Shown here piece by piece: positions 56,485-64,000 of a stretch of 64,000 nt of DNA. The stretch's first letter is position 1, and the number at the start of each line of letters is the position of its first letter. Made by a program: the position numbers and the translations under genes. Origin of the DNA: Polaribacter sejongensis (lineage in GTDB: Bacteria > Bacteroidota > Bacteroidia > Flavobacteriales > Flavobacteriaceae). The notes under the pieces were generated by a model, which had not been told where the DNA came from, made no database searches, and saw nothing but the letters and a program-made list of their open reading frames with translations. The DNA lies in the NCBI RefSeq assembly GCF_038024065.1, contig NZ_CP150667.1:3603501-3667500 (forward strand), read 5' to 3'.

Positions 56485-57246
56485 ATGAATGTATTTGAAA
56501 TACCCAAAGATGATTTAAAAAAAATCATTTCTATTTTTAACAGAGAAATTGGTCGCTTTATTTTTTTTGTTTTCGTCTTGTTTTTTGATAGTATTTATTT
56601 TGCAGAAAACGTAACAAGCTCGCAGCTATTAATTAATATTTTAATGTTAGCAGGTTTTTTAAAAATGTACTTTAGATCTACTCCAAGAGTAAAAGAACTA
56701 ATGATTTATGCTGTAATTTTGGGTTTTGGAGGAGAATATCTTTTTTCTAGAGCATTAAGTATGTATACTTATAGATTAGAGAATGTGCCGTTTTATGTAC
56801 CCATTGGTCACGCCGCTTTGTACGGTAGAATTTTAATGTTTAGTAAGGCATCAGTTGTAAAAAAATACAATAAAGCTATTGAGCAATTGTTTGCAATTGT
56901 AATTGCAATTTTTGCAACTACATATCTTGTTTTCTTTTCAGATGTTTTTGGTTTTGTAATGACAATAGGTGTTTTTCTATTACTTTGGAAAAGGCCTAAG
57001 GATAGGTTGTTTTTCTATGCGATGTATATTTTAGTAGCAATTTTAGAAATTGGTGGTACTGCCTTTGGGTGCTGGAGTTGGCCAAGTATAGGGTTTGAAG
57101 TTTTTGAGTTTTTACCAAGTAATAACCCGCCAAGTGGTATTAGTTTATTTTACTTTTTATTAGATATTGGTTGCTTTGTAATTTATACTCAAAGACATAA
57201 GATAACTTGGAGTAGGCTTAAAAATATACGAAGTATACGCACTTAA
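56485..57246 (+). CDS. multi-spanning membrane protein of unknown function
   Basis: 253 residues with about seven predicted membrane helices starting near residue 23. Distinct blocks are GFGGEYLFSRALSMYTYRLENVPFYVPIGHAALYG in the middle and GGTAFGCWSWPSIGFEVFEFLPSNNPPSGISLFYFLLD near the C-terminal end, conserved-looking polar and aromatic residues inside the membrane. I do not recognise the family. It starts 2 bp after the tag stop. Confidence 0.65.
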   Translation: MNVFEIPKDDLKKIISIFNREIGRFIFFVFVLFFDSIYFAENVTSSQLLINILMLAGFLKMYFRSTPRVKELMIYAVILGFGGEYLFSRALSMYTYRLENVPFYVPIGHAALYGRILMFSKASVVKKYNKAIEQLFAIVIAIFATTYLVFFSDVFGFVMTIGVFLLLWKRPKDRLFFYAMYILVAILEIGGTAFGCWSWPSIGFEVFEFLPSNNPPSGISLFYFLLDIGCFVIYTQRHKITWSRLKNIRSIRT

Positions 57247-57284
57247 AATTTGTACCTTTATACATCAATTATAAATTTAATAAA

Positions 57285-59324
57285 ATGAATATAAAACAGA
57301 TGATTTTTGGTTGTTCAGTAGCTGTATTATTGGCTTCTTGTACTGCGGAACAAAAAAAAGAAACCGAAAAAGAAACGGTAAAAGCAACAGCAGAATTTAA
57401 CCATTTTGTAGAACAGTTTGCAGATATTAAAGTATTGCGTTATAAAATCCCAGGGTTTGAAGAGCTTACTTTAAAAGAAAAAGAACTTGTTTATTACTTA
57501 ACACAAGCAGGTTTGTCTGGTAGAGATATTATGTGGGATCAAAACTATCGCTATAATTTAAGTATTAGAAAGGCTTTAGAAAATATCAACCAAAATTATA
57601 CTGGAGATAGAGGAAGTGAGAGCTTTAAATCGTTTAAAACCTTCTTAAAAAGAGTTTGGTTTTCTAACGGAATTCATCATCATTATTCTAATGATAAATT
57701 AAAACCAGCATTTACAAAAGAATATTTTACAGAAGATTTATTAGAAAATTCAAATACAGAATTGTCATCAGCAATAATTGAAATTTTATTTAATGATGCT
57801 GATAATAAAAAAGTAAATAAGAAATCTGGAGTTGACAATATTTTGTCATCAGCAATTAATTTTTATGGACCAGATATTACCGACAAAGATGTTGCTGAAT
57901 TTTATAAAACAGCTTATAAAGGATCTAAAGAGCAACCAATTGAAGCGGGTTTAAATTCTAAATTAGTTAGAGAAAACGGTAAATTGGTAGAAAAAGTGTG
58001 GAAATCTGGCGGAATGTATGGTGCTGCATTAGACAATGTTATTGGTTGGTTAGAAAAAGCAAAAGGAGTTGCAGAAAATGATAAGCAAGCGCATACTTTA
58101 GAGTTATTAATAGAATATTACAAAACTGGTAGTTTAGATGTTTGGGATCAGTATTGTGTTGCTTGGGCAACTTCTACAGAAGGAAATATCGATTGGATAA
58201 ATGGTTTTATAGAAGTATACAACGATCCAAAAGGATACAGAGGTTCTTATGAAACTATTGTTCAGATTAAAGATTTTGACATGTCTCGTAAAATGAAAGT
58301 TTTATCTGATAATGCGCAATGGTTTGAAGATAATGCTCCGTTAGATCCTTCTCACAAAAAACAAAATGTAGTTGGGGTTTCTTATAAAACGGTAAATGTT
58401 GCAGGTGAGGCAGGAGATGCATCTCCAAGTACGCCAATTGGTGTAAACTTACCGAATAACAATTGGATTCGTGAACAACATGGTTCTAAATCTGTTTCTT
58501 TAGGAAACATTATTGGGGCTTATAATAATGTAGGCGGAACAGATCGTTTAAAAGAATTTGCCAATGATGAAGAGGAAGTTCGTCTAGAAGAAAAATACGG
58601 TCAGATTGCAGATAAATTACATACTTCTTTGCATGAAGTTGTTGGGCATGCTTCTGGTGTAATTAATGAAGGAATAGGGCAACCAAAAGAAACGCTTCAA
58701 AATTATGCTTCTACAATGGAAGAAGGGCGTGCAGATTTAGTTGGTTTGTATTATTTAATGGATTCTAAATTACAAGAATTGGGATTGACAGATAATTACA
58801 AAGAGTTAGGAATGGCTGCTTATGATGGATATATTAGAAATGGATTAATGACTCAGTTAGTAAGAATTAATTTAGGAGATGATATTGAGGAAGACCACAT
58901 GGTGAACAGACAATGGGTTTCTGCTTGGGCTTTTGAGCAAGGTAAAAAAGACAATGTTATAGAAAAGGTTGTGAGAGACGGTAAAACGTACTTTAATATA
59001 AATGATTACGATAAGTTAAGAGTAATATTTGGAAGCTTATTAAAAGAGGCACAACGTATAAAATCTGAAGGTGATTTTGATGCTGCTAAAGCTTTGGTAG
59101 AAGGGTATGGTGTTAAAGTAGATCAACAAATACATGCAGAGGTTTTACAAAGAAATGAGCAGTTTAAATCTGCACCTTATAATGGATTTGTAAACCCTGT
59201 TTTAGTTCCGGATGTAGATGAAAATGGAAAGGTTATAGATGTACAAGTTACACACCCTAAAGATTTTGAAGAGCAAATGTTATTTTATTCTAAAAATTAT
59301 AATTTCTTAGGAACTGAAAATTAA
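57285..59324 (+). CDS. dipeptidyl peptidase III family (M49) lipoprotein
   Basis: 679 residues. A lipoprotein signal ends VLLASCTAE (Cys near residue 18). The zinc motif HEVVGH lies near residue 451 and the second motif EEGRAD near residue 478 in place of HELLGH/EECRA of classical DPP III, with the spacing of M49 peptidases. It is predicted to remove dipeptides from the N-terminus of peptides at the cell envelope. Databases sometimes mislabel this type as dihydrofolate reductase; nothing in the sequence supports that. A terminator follows. Confidence 0.88.
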   Translation: MNIKQMIFGCSVAVLLASCTAEQKKETEKETVKATAEFNHFVEQFADIKVLRYKIPGFEELTLKEKELVYYLTQAGLSGRDIMWDQNYRYNLSIRKALENINQNYTGDRGSESFKSFKTFLKRVWFSNGIHHHYSNDKLKPAFTKEYFTEDLLENSNTELSSAIIEILFNDADNKKVNKKSGVDNILSSAINFYGPDITDKDVAEFYKTAYKGSKEQPIEAGLNSKLVRENGKLVEKVWKSGGMYGAALDNVIGWLEKAKGVAENDKQAHTLELLIEYYKTGSLDVWDQYCVAWATSTEGNIDWINGFIEVYNDPKGYRGSYETIVQIKDFDMSRKMKVLSDNAQWFEDNAPLDPSHKKQNVVGVSYKTVNVAGEAGDASPSTPIGVNLPNNNWIREQHGSKSVSLGNIIGAYNNVGGTDRLKEFANDEEEVRLEEKYGQIADKLHTSLHEVVGHASGVINEGIGQPKETLQNYASTMEEGRADLVGLYYLMDSKLQELGLTDNYKELGMAAYDGYIRNGLMTQLVRINLGDDIEEDHMVNRQWVSAWAFEQGKKDNVIEKVVRDGKTYFNINDYDKLRVIFGSLLKEAQRIKSEGDFDAAKALVEGYGVKVDQQIHAEVLQRNEQFKSAPYNGFVNPVLVPDVDENGKVIDVQVTHPKDFEEQMLFYSKNYNFLGTEN

Positions 59325-59370
59325 AATTTCTTATTCCTGATAAGGAATATCTTTAAAAGTAATTTATGTA

Positions 59371-59401
59371 AAAACCGACTCTAAACAGAGTCGTTTTTTT
59401 T
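59371..59401 (+). terminator. terminator after the M49 gene
   Basis: CGACTCT (59376-59382) pairs with AGAGTCG (59387-59393) around the loop AAAC, followed by eight T, 50 bp after the stop. Confidence 0.9.
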
Positions 59402-59472
59402 ATGATAATCAAATTATAAACTGATTTTATTGATAGGTAAACAATAAACAGTCTAAAATTAAAGGGAATATT

Positions 59473-60429
59473 TTAAAAGTAACAGCGGTTATGAAACAAC
59501 CAGCGTGTATTTCTTTTTAAATCTAAATCAAAACTAATTATAATTTCATGAGAGCTTAGATTCTCTCCATAATTAGCCAGTCTATTATCATAAGAGTATC
59601 CAACTCTATATTTTTTATTAACAACTATAGCAAACAGAGCACTCATAGATTCTTTATAACGGTAAGACAAACCTGCTTCAATTATTTCTTTATAAATAAA
59701 ATTAGCATTTAGATCTACAGAAACAGGTAGACTAGGGGTGTATTTTATAATCGTTGAAGGTTTAAATTTTAATTCTTCAGACATCTCATAGATATATCCT
59801 GATGCTAAAAAGAAATTGTGATTGCTTATTCCAAAGCTTTCATCAAGGTTTTCTAAAGTTTTAAATTGTCTAGATTTTAAAATATTTGGAATGGATAATC
59901 CTATAAAAAAATCTTCAGTGTAATACAATCCACCAAAACCAATATTGGGATAACTTCCATCTGTAGAAGCATATATTTCATTATCTGGTGTTACACCTCC
60001 TGCATAATTATTATTAAAAAAAGTAACGCCACCTTTTAAACCAAAAGAGAGTCTTTCGTAGCGAGATATAGGCAATGTATAAGAGACGTCTAAATTTATA
60101 TTAGTACTATTTGCTAAACCTAATTTGTCGTTTATAACCGTTGCACCAAAACCTAAACCAGCTGCTGTTCTTCCGTTTATGGAAAACGTTTTGGTTTCTG
60201 GTGCCCCTTCTACACCAACCCATTGTTGACGAGCTAGTAAAGAGATGCTTAGATCTGCTCTAGAACCTACAAATGCAGGGTTTATTACCTGCATATTATA
60301 CATGTATTGTGTATAATGTGGTGTCTGTTGTGCGTAATTAAATGTGTTAAAGAAAATAATTAGTAAGACACACGTAAAAAGCGTTTTATCTGTAATTCTT
60401 AAATTGTTTTGGGGGCTTTTTTGTATCAT
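59473..60429 (-). CDS. PorP/SprF family type IX secretion membrane protein
   Basis: 318 residues. A signal peptide (to NYAQ) precedes the typical N-terminal block TPHYTQYMYNMQVINPAFVGSRADLSISLLARQQWVG, then about a dozen beta strands of an outer-membrane barrel. PorP/SprF proteins help export or anchor specific T9SS adhesins. Its ATG overlaps the stop of the upstream giant adhesin (ATGA-type 4-bp overlap), the usual adhesin-SprF couple. Confidence 0.95.
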   Translation of the reverse strand: MIQKSPQNNLRITDKTLFTCVLLIIFFNTFNYAQQTPHYTQYMYNMQVINPAFVGSRADLSISLLARQQWVGVEGAPETKTFSINGRTAAGLGFGATVINDKLGLANSTNINLDVSYTLPISRYERLSFGLKGGVTFFNNNYAGGVTPDNEIYASTDGSYPNIGFGGLYYTEDFFIGLSIPNILKSRQFKTLENLDESFGISNHNFFLASGYIYEMSEELKFKPSTIIKYTPSLPVSVDLNANFIYKEIIEAGLSYRYKESMSALFAIVVNKKYRVGYSYDNRLANYGENLSSHEIIISFDLDLKRNTRWLFHNRCYF

Positions 60430-63400
60430 CTTATTAATTGGATAAAGCTTTGTTTAGGTTTTGTAATACCATCATTATAATCTAAAGAGTAATAATAGAT
60501 GCCTTCCGTAACAGGTTTTCCGTTGTTGGTGCCATCCCACCAAAGTGGATTTGGATTACCATTGTTTTTATAATCGAATACTTGACCTCCCCAACGGTCA
60601 AGTATCGTTATTCTAAAGTTTGGATATTCTTCAATTCCAGAGATTTCAAATACATCACTTTTTCCATCATCATTTGGTGAAAAAAGATTTGGGTAATCAT
60701 TGTCTTTTATGGTTCCAATACCAAAAATTGTTGATGAATAATTAGAAACACCTGTACTTGTTATTTCTACCTCTAATAGCATTGTTTCTGTATCTTCGTT
60801 TATAGTATCATCTATGGTTTTTACATCTTGAGTTATAGATGTTTCAAGTGCTGGTATATAAGCGATGGTAAATTCCGGATTATAGTCTTCTAAATCGCTT
60901 GCTGTTTCATTAACCGTTTCTAAATTAAAGTTAATCGGTAAATAATTCTGCATTGGTTCATCTGAATCTGGATTTACTAGTGAAATGGTAAAAGTTAAAG
61001 TACGCCCTTCAATAACAGTAACATTATCTATTATAACTTTAGGATCTGGGTTTATATCTAAAATTGTACCTGTTTTAGTTAAATCTTGTGCTCCAATATG
61101 AGCAGAAGCTACAACGCCGACAACGTTTATAAATTCATCTGGTTCGTTTATATTGTCTATAAAAGTAGGAATGTTAAAAGAGCTTTCTGTATTTGCGTTA
61201 TTAGGATCTGTGGTTTCGGTAATGGTTAAAGATTTATAAAAACTTTGGTAATCTTCTGGACTAATTGCAGTTCCGTCTGTTGTTTGAATGTCTATGTAAA
61301 TAGGTCTAGAAGATGGGCGGCTTAAAGTAACTTTATGTTCTAAATCATCACCTTCATTACTTACAGCGTTATTCATTGTAATAGACGGTGCGTCTTCATC
61401 ATCTAAAAGAGTACCAATCCCTCTTATTTCTGTATTAATGGTGTTGTTAGAAGTTATGTTACCTTTTAAAGTAAATAATTCATCTAGCTCATCAATATTG
61501 TCATCTAAAGAATTTACCGTAAACCTATTTGTATCTGTAAAAGGATCTATCGTTAAGGTTTTAGAAGTTACTTGCTTATAATCATAAGGAGCAATTGCTA
61601 TGTTGTATGTGTCTGCAGTTTCGGTACCATCTACTGTTGAAAAGCTAATATTAATTGGTGATGCACTTTGAATCAATTTTGAGTGATCCGTCTTTTTAAC
61701 TAACAAGATTGTGAACTCTAAATCTTCTCCTTCAATTACGGATACATTATCAATAAGTACAACAATGGCTATGATCTCTCTCCAATCTCTTTCGGTTGTA
61801 TCAGGGTCATCATTATTTGGGAAATCAGTAGGAACTTGACCGTTTGTTGGGTTTACCAATGCAGTATTATTGTCATATGCATCATCTAAACCATCATTGT
61901 CAATGTCTATATTTAGTGGGGTAGTTTCTGCAATTCCATCATTATCTAAATCCCAAGCTTCAATAGCATCATCACGAATGTCATTATCAGAATTAAGATC
62001 AATATAATCAGGTTTACCATCACGATCTGTGTCTGTTGGAGTAATTCCATTTGGGTATGCAGTATCTATACCTAAAGCATTAATAATACCATTTGGAGCT
62101 TTGTAATTAGCGGTAGTTTGTCCTTCAATATTATCTACAATACCATCTCCATCTGCATCAATATCTATAAAATCTTGATTGCCCTTGGTGTCTGTATTCG
62201 GAATAGTGTAATTAATAGAGGCATTGGTAGTATCGTTGTTTTCTTTAGTGTTATCAAGTCCATTTTTACCGACAGGTTTATTGGTACGACCATTACGGTT
62301 TGTATCTACAGACTTATTTCCTGCTTCTACAATATCTAAAATTCCATCGTTATCACTATCTAAATCTAAATGATTAGGAACTCCATCAGCATCAAAATCA
62401 AAAATATCTACAATACCATCGTTATTAGCATCAACACCAAAATCGGTATCTCTGTAATTAGGTATAAAGTCGTTGTCATGATCATCTAAAGGATTTAACC
62501 CGTTGTATTCATTAACATCTAGTATGGTATCGTTATCATCATCAATATCAACAGCGTTAGAAATACCATCATTGTCAGAATCTGTAGTGGCATTAACAGC
62601 TACAAAATCAGATGAGCTTATAATTTTATTTAATGGGTCTGTTGCAGTAAATTTAGAAGTGTTATTGCCAATACAGTCTTCATAAAAAACAACTGTAAAT
62701 TGAACCGTAATTGTTTCTCCTCGCATTAATATACCAGAAGTACCATCAAAAAAATTGATATCTGATGTTCCGTTGTAATTAGGGTTTAATATTGGATCTT
62801 TTGTTGCTGTTGAGTTCTCTATAAAAGGAGTTGTAACAGAAACAATATTACCAGAACAAATTTTATTTAAGTCGTCTTGTAGATTTAAGTTTTCTAATTG
62901 AACAATGTTACTATTGTTTTTGATGGTAAGTTGAAAGGTAACTTCATCATGTTCTAAAATACCATTAGGAATTTTATTAACTTCTGAAATTGCTTTCTCA
63001 TTATTATTGGCAGAACTAAATAACAATACCATATTAGAAGAAGCGCAACTGCATTGCATTGCAGATGTTACTGGTGCTGTAGACGAATTTGTTGGGTAAT
63101 ATCTATCTAAATGATTTCCTAAACCATCAGACCAATTAACAAAAGAGAATTTCTTGTTGTTAGAAGAAGTTGACTCATCTAGTCCGTCTAAATCTCCTTG
63201 TGTTTGTGAAAGGTTTAATTGATAAAAATTGTTAATTCCAGTAGAAGAGAAAGGTTCTGTTAAATAATAGATTTCTAAAATTACAGTTTCTCCAGGTTCA
63301 AGAGAGTTATTTGGCATTAGTAATTTTGTGTTTGTTCCTCCGTTATAAGAAGTATTAACAGTAACATCAGGACCAGAAACCTGAGTAACTTTAAGCTCTC

Positions 63401-64000
63401 TAAAAACAATACCCTTGCTTAAGAAATCGCCTAAACCCATGTTATAATTAATATTATTAGCTGTAGCAGTACCTTCATTTGTTAAGATAACTCTATTGTT
63501 ATAATCAAAAGTTCCGTCTGGGTTTACATTAGGATTTCGTTCTGGTACATATAATCCTCCAGCCACAATAGCTTCTGTAGTATGAAAATCTTCAAGTAAA
63601 ATACTGTTAGCGTCGTTTCCTATTGTAGAAGTTACCTCTGCTACATGATTAAAATCGATTCCAGAACCAGAAGGAGTAGGGTTAGGTCTACCACCACAAA
63701 AAGGATTTACCGTTACGCAAAATTCAATATTTATAGATTGCCTTGGGTATAAAATGAAATTATCTATAGCATCTTTGTTAAAAAGAGAATTTGATGTAGC
63801 ATTTAAAAAGTTATTATTTACAGCATCTGTATTAAATTCGGTAGGGTATGGGTTGTCTACAAAATCTTGAACAGCAGTAGTATTTACCGTAACTCCTTCT
63901 ATCTGTTCTACACATCCATTTCCGTAAATGCTGTTTAAATCATTTGTTAAATCGATGTTTTTTATAAGGTTTTCTGCATGGTAATCTCTTGCAGTACTTT
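60426..64000 (-). CDS. giant gliding-motility-type adhesin with Calx-beta and TSP3 repeats (5'-partial)
   Basis: The frame is open on the - strand from the stop at 60426 to the right edge, so at least 1190 residues are visible and the N-terminus lies outside; the apparent GTG start at 63566 is internal. The visible part has DUF11-like beta domains, then thrombospondin-type-3 calcium repeats (many DxDxDGxxD motifs, nt ~61,850-62,600), at least three Calx-beta domains (nt ~60,700-61,780) and the gliding-motility C-terminal domain (FSPNDDGKSDVFEI; DRWGGQVFDYKN; GIYYYSLDY) used as a type-B T9SS signal. It is a surface adhesin exported with the PorP/SprF protein encoded next. Confidence 0.93.
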   Translation of the reverse strand, partial: STARDYHAENLIKNIDLTNDLNSIYGNGCVEQIEGVTVNTTAVQDFVDNPYPTEFNTDAVNNNFLNATSNSLFNKDAIDNFILYPRQSINIEFCVTVNPFCGGRPNPTPSGSGIDFNHVAEVTSTIGNDANSILLEDFHTTEAIVAGGLYVPERNPNVNPDGTFDYNNRVILTNEGTATANNINYNMGLGDFLSKGIVFRELKVTQVSGPDVTVNTSYNGGTNTKLLMPNNSLEPGETVILEIYYLTEPFSSTGINNFYQLNLSQTQGDLDGLDESTSSNNKKFSFVNWSDGLGNHLDRYYPTNSSTAPVTSAMQCSCASSNMVLLFSSANNNEKAISEVNKIPNGILEHDEVTFQLTIKNNSNIVQLENLNLQDDLNKICSGNIVSVTTPFIENSTATKDPILNPNYNGTSDINFFDGTSGILMRGETITVQFTVVFYEDCIGNNTSKFTATDPLNKIISSSDFVAVNATTDSDNDGISNAVDIDDDNDTILDVNEYNGLNPLDDHDNDFIPNYRDTDFGVDANNDGIVDIFDFDADGVPNHLDLDSDNDGILDIVEAGNKSVDTNRNGRTNKPVGKNGLDNTKENNDTTNASINYTIPNTDTKGNQDFIDIDADGDGIVDNIEGQTTANYKAPNGIINALGIDTAYPNGITPTDTDRDGKPDYIDLNSDNDIRDDAIEAWDLDNDGIAETTPLNIDIDNDGLDDAYDNNTALVNPTNGQVPTDFPNNDDPDTTERDWREIIAIVVLIDNVSVIEGEDLEFTILLVKKTDHSKLIQSASPINISFSTVDGTETADTYNIAIAPYDYKQVTSKTLTIDPFTDTNRFTVNSLDDNIDELDELFTLKGNITSNNTINTEIRGIGTLLDDEDAPSITMNNAVSNEGDDLEHKVTLSRPSSRPIYIDIQTTDGTAISPEDYQSFYKSLTITETTDPNNANTESSFNIPTFIDNINEPDEFINVVGVVASAHIGAQDLTKTGTILDINPDPKVIIDNVTVIEGRTLTFTISLVNPDSDEPMQNYLPINFNLETVNETASDLEDYNPEFTIAYIPALETSITQDVKTIDDTINEDTETMLLEVEITSTGVSNYSSTIFGIGTIKDNDYPNLFSPNDDGKSDVFEISGIEEYPNFRITILDRWGGQVFDYKNNGNPNPLWWDGTNNGKPVTEGIYYYSLDYNDGITKPKQSFIQLIR

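Noticed and set aside
57285..59324. Dihydrofolate reductase
   Set aside because: Similar proteins sometimes carry this label, but the HExxGH/EExRAD motifs define an M49 peptidase; the real DHFR is at 50319-50810.
63566..63566. GTG start of the giant adhesin at 63566
   Set aside because: The same frame continues open with domain-like sequence to the window edge, so this is internal.

Overview
The window is AT-rich bacterial DNA that is best explained as a chromosomal segment of a Bacteroidota, most likely a marine Flavobacteriaceae (Polaribacter/Tenacibaculum-like; genus not provable from this alone). The evidence is the gene content: SusC/SusD pair, hybrid two-component regulator, ECF sigma/FecR pair, PorP/SprF with a gliding-motility C-terminal adhesin, a type IX secretion sorting domain, several short lipoproteins, and TAnnTTTG-type promoter boxes. 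I saw no tRNA, rRNA, CRISPR array, prophage or insertion sequence.

Region 1 (1-13910, + strand) is the right part of a glycan-utilisation locus: a GH78 alpha-L-rhamnosidase cut by the window edge, a Ca-dependent PI-PLC-like lipoprotein, a GH115 alpha-glucuronidase, a metallophosphoesterase lipoprotein, a 1326-residue hybrid two-component sensor/regulator, a ROK sugar kinase and an FHS-type MFS sugar transporter, closed by a strong terminator. The combination suggests a rhamnose/glucuronate-capped glycan that may carry a phosphoester or lipid anchor.

Region 2 (14237-27181, + strand) is a second TonB-dependent uptake locus with a complete cell-surface signalling chain: ECF sigma factor, FecR anti-sigma, SusC with an N-terminal STN domain, SusD. 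It is followed by a divergent M19 dipeptidase-like protein, a seven-repeat FG-GAP protein, an exported amidohydrolase, a lipidated RidA-like protein and an exported metallo-beta-lactamase-fold protein. It has no carbohydrate-active enzyme, so its substrate is probably an amide, peptide or other nitrogenous compound.

Region 3 (27324-50810) is mainly housekeeping: tRNA methyltransferase TrmN6, saccharopine dehydrogenase-like protein, DUF423, PEP carboxykinase, a small membrane/stress cluster (YtxH, holin-like, DUF6327-like, AraC regulator, DUF1328), membrane and soluble pyrophosphatases side by side, an outer-membrane DUF5686 protein, pyruvate dehydrogenase E1 beta, a phosphoethanolamine transferase with an acyltransferase, electron-transfer flavoprotein beta and alpha, bifunctional nuclease, nucleoside transporter, thymidylate synthase and dihydrofolate reductase.

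Region 4 (50810-64000) is surface-oriented: a 1525-residue type IX secreted repeat protein, a DUF6146-like lipoprotein, 3-methyladenine glycosylase I, an unrecognised multi-spanning membrane protein, an M49 (dipeptidyl peptidase III family) lipoprotein, and a PorP/SprF protein behind a very large Calx-beta adhesin that runs off the right edge. The most unusual items are the two uptake loci, the M19 protein lacking half its metal ligands, an acyltransferase whose conserved N-terminus has no ATG/GTG/TTG start, a (AGTT)10 tract near a candidate promoter, and a 32-bp perfect palindrome upstream of etfB.
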